Assembly (NCBI GenBank): GCA_023091735.1
Contig: JALKBU010000641.1
Span: 1-29,532, forward strand
DNA length: 29,532 bases
Origin: Trichomonas tenax
Taxonomy: Eukaryota; Parabasalia; Trichomonadida; Trichomonadidae
Direction: 5' to 3'
Under the pieces are notes generated by a model that saw only the letters and a program-made list of their open reading frames with translations, was not told the DNA's origin and did not search any database. Position 1 is the stretch's first letter; each line of letters begins with the position of its first letter. This document shows positions 24,901 to 29,532 of this stretch, in pieces. A program made the position numbers and the translations under genes.

Positions 24901-26745
24901 ATTCTTTGGCTCTTCTTCCTTCTTTTCTTCAGCAGCTGGTTTCTCTTCAGCTTTTGGCCCTTCTTGTGGAGCTTCGAATTCGCGCTCTTCAAAGCTCTCC
25001 TCTTCTGTTGGTTTCTCGTCTTCCTTCTTTCCTTCCCCTTCTTCAGCAGCATTATCGAAAGATTCCTTGAATTCAGCAGTCAAAGGCAAATCTTCCTTCT
25101 TCTCCTCTTCTTCAGCTGGTTTCTCATCTTCCTTCTTTGGTGAGAGAAGTGCAGCTGCAAGTCCAGAGAATGGCTTTTCTTCTTCTGTCTTCTTCTCCTG
25201 TGGAGGCATCATGAAGTCTCTCTCGTGGAAGCTAAGAGGCTCCTTCTTGTCCTCGTGAACCGGCTCTTCCTTCTTCTCTTCTTGAGGTTCTTCGTGTTTC
25301 TCTTCCTCTTCGCACTTCTCTTCAGCAGCTCTTTCGAGAGCTTCGTTGATTTCTGCAGTAAGAGATAAACCTTCATTCTTTAGCTTTTCTTCCTCTTGTG
25401 GGAGGTCTTTCTCTTCCTCCTTCTTTTTTTCTTCCTCGTGAGCAGATTCTTCCTTGCTTTCGTTATCTGGAACGATTAGCTTGTCCTCGAGGCTCTGGTT
25501 GACTGTGTCGAAGATGGATATTCCCTCGTTCTCGTTCTTCTTTGATGTTGGCGGCTCGCTGAAGCCTTCGACTGTTCCTGAGAAGTTGAGACGACGCGGA
25601 GATTGAGGTGGAGCTGAAACATTGCGCTCTGGCTCCTTGATTTCATGATGCTCTTCTTCTGGCTGAGCTTCTTCATGCTTTTCCTCCTGTGGAGCTTCGA
25701 AGTTGTGCTCATCGAATTTCTCTTCTTCCTCTTTATTCTTCCCTTCGTGTTTCTCTTCTTCTTCCTTCTTTTCTTCGATCTTCTCGTTGATGATGTTCGA
25801 TAAAGCAAGGTCTTTGTTTTTTGCTTGATGGTTGGAGTTCTCGTCAGAAGCGTTTTCGCTCTCGCGCTTCTTGTTTCTAGGATTGGCCGAGGAAGGCGTA
25901 GAAGGCTCTGAAGTTGGAGAAACGGCGATGTTGAGTTCCGTGATTGAAGATGGATCGACAACTAAGTTGATATTCTTGAATCTCGGGTTCTGTCTCTTTG
26001 GCTGTTGATCAGCGAAAACTTCAGATGCAGATTCTTCGTGTTCTTGCTGAACGGGACTGTGGTGGTGCCTGCGCACGCGGCGGTGGTGTGGAGGACTCTT
26101 CTTTTGCTCCTGCGGAGGCGAGATTTCACGTAATAATTCATTCGAGTTCGAATCCTGTTCTGAGTTAAGAACGTGGCGTCGGAGACTGTTCCTCATGTCA
26201 TCCTGAGGTTCCTTCGGCTTTTCTTCCTTTTCGAGGTGCTTGATTCGATTTCTCACTGGATCAATTTGCGGTTTGCAGACTGGTATTGGACCCTTTCGTG
26301 GTCTCTTCTGGATGCGATCGATGACTGTCATGCCATTGTCGATCCTCATTTGGTTTATCGTCTCTTTGTCATCTTGATTATTTCCAAAAACGACTTGTGT
26401 GGACGATGTTGTAGGTAAAGTGTTTGTCATTGATCTCTGCGTCTCTTCAGTGCTGTTTTTGTCTTCCTGATTCAATTCTTCGAGCCAATTATCTTTCACA
26501 CGGCGACTTGTTTTGCGATTTTCGATTTCTTTTACATACTTCATGTTTTCTTCGTCCGTGTGCTTCTTTTCCAACCGCTCTTTGATCCTTCTCTCGTCAT
26601 AATATTTCATTCTCGGACAAGGCTCAGCGGGCGTCATGTCTATCAGAGGGTGGGCGTTGCGAAGCGCGTGTATGTGAAGCTTGTATGAACGGTGCTTCTC
26701 TAATATGTCTAAATACTCGTTCAAGACAGGTGGCTTCCGATGCAT
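21937..26745 (-). CDS. Giant Glu/Lys/Pro-rich repeat protein with a CFAP97/Hemingway-like N-terminus
   Basis: 1602 residues from the ATG at 26745-26743; an earlier in-frame TTG is not a credible start. Residues 1-90 are helical and basic: YLDILEKHRSYKLHIHALRN, HPLIDMTPAEPCPRMKYY, then a charged helix with EIEN. This resembles the Hemingway/CFAP97 pattern (x-P-x-ID-x-P-P, then a K/E helix with IE-x-N). Residues about 90-330 are Ser/Pro/Arg-rich. From about 330 to the end the protein is disordered E/K/P sequence with recurring short modules: KPFSGLADALLSPK-type (7), LTAEIKEALDNAAEE-type (5), FEAPQEE-type (about 9), DDFVVPEEK-type (4), DEIPDVPSD-type (3), ELPxEE-type (6) and IISNIIxNVEEE-type (2). 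The end is GLMGALIGMI. Probably cytoskeletal or flagellar, but this is inference. Confidence 0.75.
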   Translation of the reverse strand: MHRKPPVLNEYLDILEKHRSYKLHIHALRNAHPLIDMTPAEPCPRMKYYDERRIKERLEKKHTDEENMKYVKEIENRKTSRRVKDNWLEELNQEDKNSTEETQRSMTNTLPTTSSTQVVFGNNQDDKETINQMRIDNGMTVIDRIQKRPRKGPIPVCKPQIDPVRNRIKHLEKEEKPKEPQDDMRNSLRRHVLNSEQDSNSNELLREISPPQEQKKSPPHHRRVRRHHHSPVQQEHEESASEVFADQQPKRQNPRFKNINLVVDPSSITELNIAVSPTSEPSTPSSANPRNKKRESENASDENSNHQAKNKDLALSNIINEKIEEKKEEEEKHEGKNKEEEEKFDEHNFEAPQEEKHEEAQPEEEHHEIKEPERNVSAPPQSPRRLNFSGTVEGFSEPPTSKKNENEGISIFDTVNQSLEDKLIVPDNESKEESAHEEEKKKEEEKDLPQEEEKLKNEGLSLTAEINEALERAAEEKCEEEEKHEEPQEEKKEEPVHEDKKEPLSFHERDFMMPPQEKKTEEEKPFSGLAAALLSPKKEDEKPAEEEEKKEDLPLTAEFKESFDNAAEEGEGKKEDEKPTEEESFEEREFEAPQEGPKAEEKPAAEEKKEEEPKNEGLSLTAEIKEALDNAAEEKKEEEKAIEDDFVHEEEKKEEEPEHVEEREFETPQEESKPEEIPSEEKKDEKFDEFEAPEEEKKEEFSITAEIKEALEDKEQHDAFEAPEEEKKEEVEERAFEAPQEEEKKDEKFRDDFDEKSSEKIEPKEDDFVVPEEKPAEEPKEEEKNEEESKPFGALSSMLQNAIKEEEVKDKPAESLKEEVADDFVVSDEKKEEEPPAEEKKEEEPADDFVVDEKPEEKQEEEKKEELSLSAEIKEALDHAAEEKNEEEDKFEERAFEVPQEDEKKEEEKPFSGLADVLLAPKEEEKHEEPAPVEEKKEEKKPYEESKPFGGLFNLLMGTVKEEPKEKEPKDEIPDVPSEGEEVKLAETHELPVEEKKEESPKQEEETKPFGGLADALLHPKAEEKAEEPEPQPAEEKKDEEAVSEEPNKEEEKPAEESKPFEGLSNLLMNAVHDEKKDEEKPQDEEKVDEHDFEAPQEESKPEEKKDEEKPFSGLADALLSPKKEEEKPEEPVEERAFEVQADDEVPDVPSDEEPEKKEETPSLSDLLSNALNAEEPKAEEKHEEPSDDFIVPDEKPAQEEPKDEIPDVPSDDEESKPAEEQKEEEKKPEESSLSGLLHDALKPETPAEEHKEEEKPASEQPKDPAEESQQTEEKPAEEEKKEEESVVQERELPLEEEKQEESRKEEEKPVDEKKEEEEVAEIAKSAVNQIISNIIGNVEEKPDEEEEQVQIRELPPEEPSKEENEELPEEHEKVIKSAVGALANNTVDEVIAGILGQEHQPQPFSVKSITPENEKQEETPTEEEEPVVKERKLPAEESQSFEEEEEKNEEVVQERSIELPVEVEQKQESTVEEEKPNEDNRELAKVAIDQIISNIIANVEKEEEPIVQSHELPTEETTQVESQPVEEPIAEEPKKEESQPAEEEKKTEDPIAEEQKKEETMGLSGLLNKSMTENEGEKKEEAPKEEKKPTGGLMGALIGMI

Positions 26746-27059
26746 TGATTTTTTCACTTTTTTCCTCAAAATATGTGTTCGTACCTTTTAGATCATACAG
26801 ATCGATAATTTTGAGTTTTTTCGCTTACATCAAGTTTCAAATTTTGTGAAGTTTACATTTGTTTACATTTGATGCGGATACCAACGAATTTTTTTAAGAA
26901 ACAATCATTGAGCACCATCGGTATGCATTTAATTTCGTTTCACATCTGTTCGCACATCCTTATCTCGATTGTTCAACCAATTTCTTATTTTTTCAATCAT
27001 GAAATGCATAATATCATTTCTCTATAACAGTTTTATATTAAATAAGTTTAATCTGTACG
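26746..27059. other. Upstream region of the acidic repeat gene
   Basis: About 310 AT-rich bases. TCA directly precedes the ATG at 26745, which could be a minimal initiator. TTTACATTTG occurs twice near 26850-26872. No gene was seen. Confidence 0.4.
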
Positions 27060-27455
27060 CACACTTTCACCTTAATATACCAACGAAATTAATGAAAAAT
27101 CGAAATCTGTTAAGATTCAATTTCCACCAACATGTTGGCACTCCTAATTTCTCTGTGTAAACTTGGTTCATACATTTTCGTCTCAAGTTTGGAACGAAAT
27201 TGATGAAAATGATATTGATTATCTTTTGAAGGAATTATAACCATGACACATTACTAACCAACACGTGATTATTCGATTGGTAAATGCAGATCATTTGTTT
27301 TCAACGAATTTCATGAAATGTTTCCAGGGTCGAGTTTTGAGAAATTTCACTATCGAACTTCATCACAGAAAGTGAACTCACAGCTGAAATATCCTAATTT
27401 GAATCTAACAACGAGTTTCGATAGAATCATTTTCGAAAGTGTGTTCAATAAATGA
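27060..27455 (+). pseudogene. Decayed unidentified gene
   Basis: Coding-like peptides succeed each other in different frames: HLNIPTKLMKNRNLL near 27075, SQVWNEIDENDIDYLLKEL at 27181-27240, then TRDYSIGKCRSFVFNEFHEM at 27261-27320 and FPGSSFEKFHYRTSSQKVNS at 27321-27380, ending with FDRIIFESVFNK and TGA at 27453-27455. Stops and shifts separate the first two pieces. The polar, aromatic composition is unlike the surrounding AT-rich DNA. Family not recognised. Confidence 0.4.
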
Positions 27456-27833
27456 TCACACTTGGTTTGTGCTTTACTTCATTTGGTTAGACTAGTCCTT
27501 TGTTAACAGACCTTAAACACAACTTTTTATTAAATAAAATTAACTTCTTATTGCTCTATTGGGATTAGGCCTAATATAATTCTTCCACTAAATAACCGAT
27601 TGTAATGTTTATAATATCTTGTATAATTAAGGATCAAAAACCATTTTTGAGAAATTCAAAATTATATTAAATTCAGAATTGATGGGTTTATTCAGGTTTC
27701 TGGTAATTCAATTGGGATTTGGAGAGTGTGACCCGTAAGTTATGACTCTTATGCTTAAAATAAGTGGGAAAAAAAAGAATTATAAAGTAGATAGGCTTAT
27801 ATTTAAACTATAAAAAGATTTATTATGGAAAGA
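27456..27833. other. AT-rich 3' region of the Rab gene
   Basis: No gene was recognised between the relic ending at 27455 and the Rab stop codon. Confidence 0.5.
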
Positions 27834-28466
27834 TTAGTCGCAACAACGACTCTTTGGTACTCTTGATGTTTCAGAGATATCAACACCCTTAAGATCACGA
27901 GTACTTTCTGGTTCAATGTTGTTTTCGATGATGTGTTTTGCGAGAGCAGTGATCGCTTCTTCGAGATTTGTGCCATCTTTTGCACTTGTTTCGAAATATT
28001 GCAAATAATTGTTATCTTTTGCGTATTTTTTCATTTCTTCTGTCTTGCTACTCCAGCTCTCTGGTTTTAAGTCGATTTTATTGCCGACAAGCAAAGTTGG
28101 AACAGATATTCCGACAGAAGTCTGAACTTTTACCTCAATATCATCTTTCCACACTTTTGTCATCTCAAATGTTGATGGGCGCGTGATGTCGAAGACAACA
28201 ATAGCTCCAACAGACTCGCGATAATAAACACCGGTCATTGAACCGAATCTTTCCTGTCCAGCGATGTCCCAAAGCTGTATATCTACTTTTACACCGTTCA
28301 CATCGATTATTTTGCTTGCAAAGTCAACGCCGATGGTGATCTTGTAAAATTCGGAGAAATTGCCTTCAACGAAGCGACGAATCATAGAGGTTTTGCCAGT
28401 TCCCATGTCTCCGACGACGATGATCTTGAAGATCTTCGTCGCGTCGTCTTCTTGATTCTCTTGCAT
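27834..28466 (-). CDS. Rab32/38-like small GTPase
   Basis: 210 residues from the ATG at 28466. P-loop GDMGTGKTS (residues 19-27), switch I with T44 in KITIGVDF, switch II WDIAGQERFG (66-75), NKID (129-132) and ETSAK (159-163) are all intact. WDIAGQE, with Ala where most Rabs have Thr, and MTGVYYRESVGAIVVFDITR are hallmarks of the Rab32/Rab38 group, which in other eukaryotes works on lysosome-related organelles and mitochondria. The C-terminus KSRCCD carries a double cysteine for geranylgeranylation. The insert between G4 and G5 (KPESWSSKTEEM) is typical for the group. Trichomonads have large Rab sets; which compartment it serves is not visible here. Confidence 0.92.
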   Translation of the reverse strand: MQENQEDDATKIFKIIVVGDMGTGKTSMIRRFVEGNFSEFYKITIGVDFASKIIDVNGVKVDIQLWDIAGQERFGSMTGVYYRESVGAIVVFDITRPSTFEMTKVWKDDIEVKVQTSVGISVPTLLVGNKIDLKPESWSSKTEEMKKYAKDNNYLQYFETSAKDGTNLEEAITALAKHIIENNIEPESTRDLKGVDISETSRVPKSRCCD

Positions 28467-29260
28467 TGTTTTTTTTTATTTTTTGCGGTTCACAAAAATC
28501 TATATCAACAATTATCGATCTTATTTGATGTTTGGTCTTTTCATAATATTTGAATACGATTTGTTGCTTCAAATCGGCTCGATCAACATTTATTGAAATT
28601 TCAAATTTTCAAAATTTGTTTTTATGGACTATTCCAGTGAAAAACATTCATGCCAAAAACTTCTATGAACCTACAACTAACTTAAAATGGTTTAATCAGT
28701 TAATATATTCTCAGGTTTACAAAAAATTTAGTTTAAAGTCTTTGACGAGATATATTTTACTCACTGCACATATGTGAGTATATTGATAGCTATACCAGAA
28801 CGAAAAATTCAATTTTCTAAATTGATTATCTAATTACCCTCAAAGTCGGAAAATAGATGCATGTTTCAATGATTATTATCATGTTAAGTTTTGGTCCATT
28901 GTTAATAAAATATAATAATCTTGTAAAACCTCTGAGATGTATTGTAGATAGCTTTCTATTGATTTGCAGCATTCAATCTCTGTATACAAGCTATGTTTAG
29001 TCAGAATTGATTCAAAGTTACTGATTATAGGGGTTTATGGTTGTGATTCAGAATGCAAATTTCTATACATGTATAGATTATAATAACAAATCAATCTACC
29101 CCAATAATGGAGTAGACCAAAAACAAGGTGAAATTAATTCATTTTATGAATTAGATGCAGGATTTTCAAAACAATTCACAGGCATTTATATTCATCCTGA
29201 TTTACCCCGTAGGGGTTTTCGCTTTCTTTCCGTAGTTAGTTAGTCAATAAAAAAATAATT
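28467..29260. other. Intergenic region with a weak short open frame
   Basis: A 68-codon frame at 29037-29243 (NANFYTCIDYNNKSIYPNN; ends LSVVS) starts with ATG but is not recognised and may be debris. A small ACCCC/GGGGT hairpin lies at 29204-29216. Otherwise nothing was recognised. Confidence 0.4.
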
Positions 29261-29472
29261 TTAAAGTAAATACTTATAATATTCTTTTATGACTTCTTCT
29301 GGAGTTGTTAAATCTAATTCGAAATGAATTCCTAAATATATTGCTTTCGTACAATTAGGCGTCACTGAATTTTCTACGCCTACTCAAACATCTCGATTTT
29401 TCTTTACCAGTATGAATATTTAAGGTCTAATTTTGGTGGCAAATGAAAAATTTTCCCATCTAAAATGCTGTG
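29261..29472 (-). pseudogene. 3' part of a broken unidentified gene
   Basis: On the minus strand one frame reads LDGKIFHLPPKLDLKYSYW to a TAA, then after a shift KNRDV, a TGA, VGVENSVTPNCTKAIYLGIH and FELDLTTPEEVIKEYYKYLL with a stop at 29263-29261. The pieces join in order and look clearly coding. At least one frameshift and one in-frame TGA break them. Further 5' sequence, if any, lies toward or beyond the window end. Confidence 0.5.
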
Positions 29473-29532
29473 GATATATAAAGCATGAAAAATATATTAT
29501 TCAATATTATATCAAAAAAATGTCTTGATTTA

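Noticed and set aside
21924..25258. Ser/Phe/Leu-rich plus-strand open frames opposite the acidic gene
   Set aside because: They are antisense shadows of GAA/GAG-rich codons (TTC/CTC), with no independent coding signal.
26138..26165. GAGTTCGAATCC, resembling a tRNA B box
   Set aside because: It lies inside the acidic repeat gene, without acceptor stem, A box or cloverleaf.
26746..26769. TTG-initiated extension of the acidic protein
   Set aside because: Parabasalid genes start with ATG; the first ATG is at 26745.

Overview
The window looks like nuclear DNA of a parabasalid flagellate, most likely Tritrichomonas or Trichomonas. The evidence is intronless genes in a very AT-rich background, several protein families with trichomonad character (a Pmp-like right-handed beta-helix surface protein, DUF3447-type ankyrin debris, a CARMIL-like PH/LRR relic, a Mutator-like transposase relic), very short 5' leaders with TCA-Y-(T/A) initiator-like boxes at some starts, and TAAA overlapping some stop codons. 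No tRNA, rRNA or CRISPR array was recognised. The species call is inference.

Layout. 1-910: pieces of one unidentified gene family, arranged as an inverted 68-bp repeat plus a direct repeat of about 155 bp. 911-2396: non-coding, with two strong hairpins and a GC-rich island that can fold. 2397-3914 (-): divergent TM9/EMP70 nonaspanin. 4783-5037 (+): small RIIa/DPY30-like ciliary protein. 5505-6057 (+): decayed unknown gene. 6129-9278 (-): Ctf4/AND-1 (WDHD1) replisome protein, head to head with a coiled-coil gene at 9469-10194 (+). 10593-10940 (-): ribosomal protein eL34, with a phased 32-33 bp motif array upstream. 11268-12679: shattered ankyrin pseudogene. 12931-14031: 58-bp inverted repeats enclosing a Mutator-like transposase fragment. 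14334-14775: another coding relic. 15097-16329 (+): Pmp-like membrane protein, followed by relics on both strands to 16931. 16932-19080: long AT-rich desert with short sequence echoes. 19081-20565: CARMIL-like pseudogene. 21111-21590 (+): centrin, convergent with 21937-26745 (-), a 1602-residue Glu/Lys/Pro-rich repeat protein with a possible CFAP97/Hemingway-like N-terminus. 27060-27455: coding relic. 27834-28466 (-): Rab32/38-like GTPase. 29261-29472 (-): end of another broken gene.

The intact genes are housekeeping (replication, translation, membrane traffic) and cytoskeletal/flagellar (RIIa-like protein, centrin, CFAP97-like protein, coiled coil). They form no operon and are separated by large AT-rich gaps full of gene relics, as expected of a repeat-rich trichomonad genome. 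The least ordinary signals are the phased TACTTG(G/A)CAA array upstream of eL34, the modular short-motif architecture of the giant acidic protein, and the GC-rich inverted repeats around the transposase relic.
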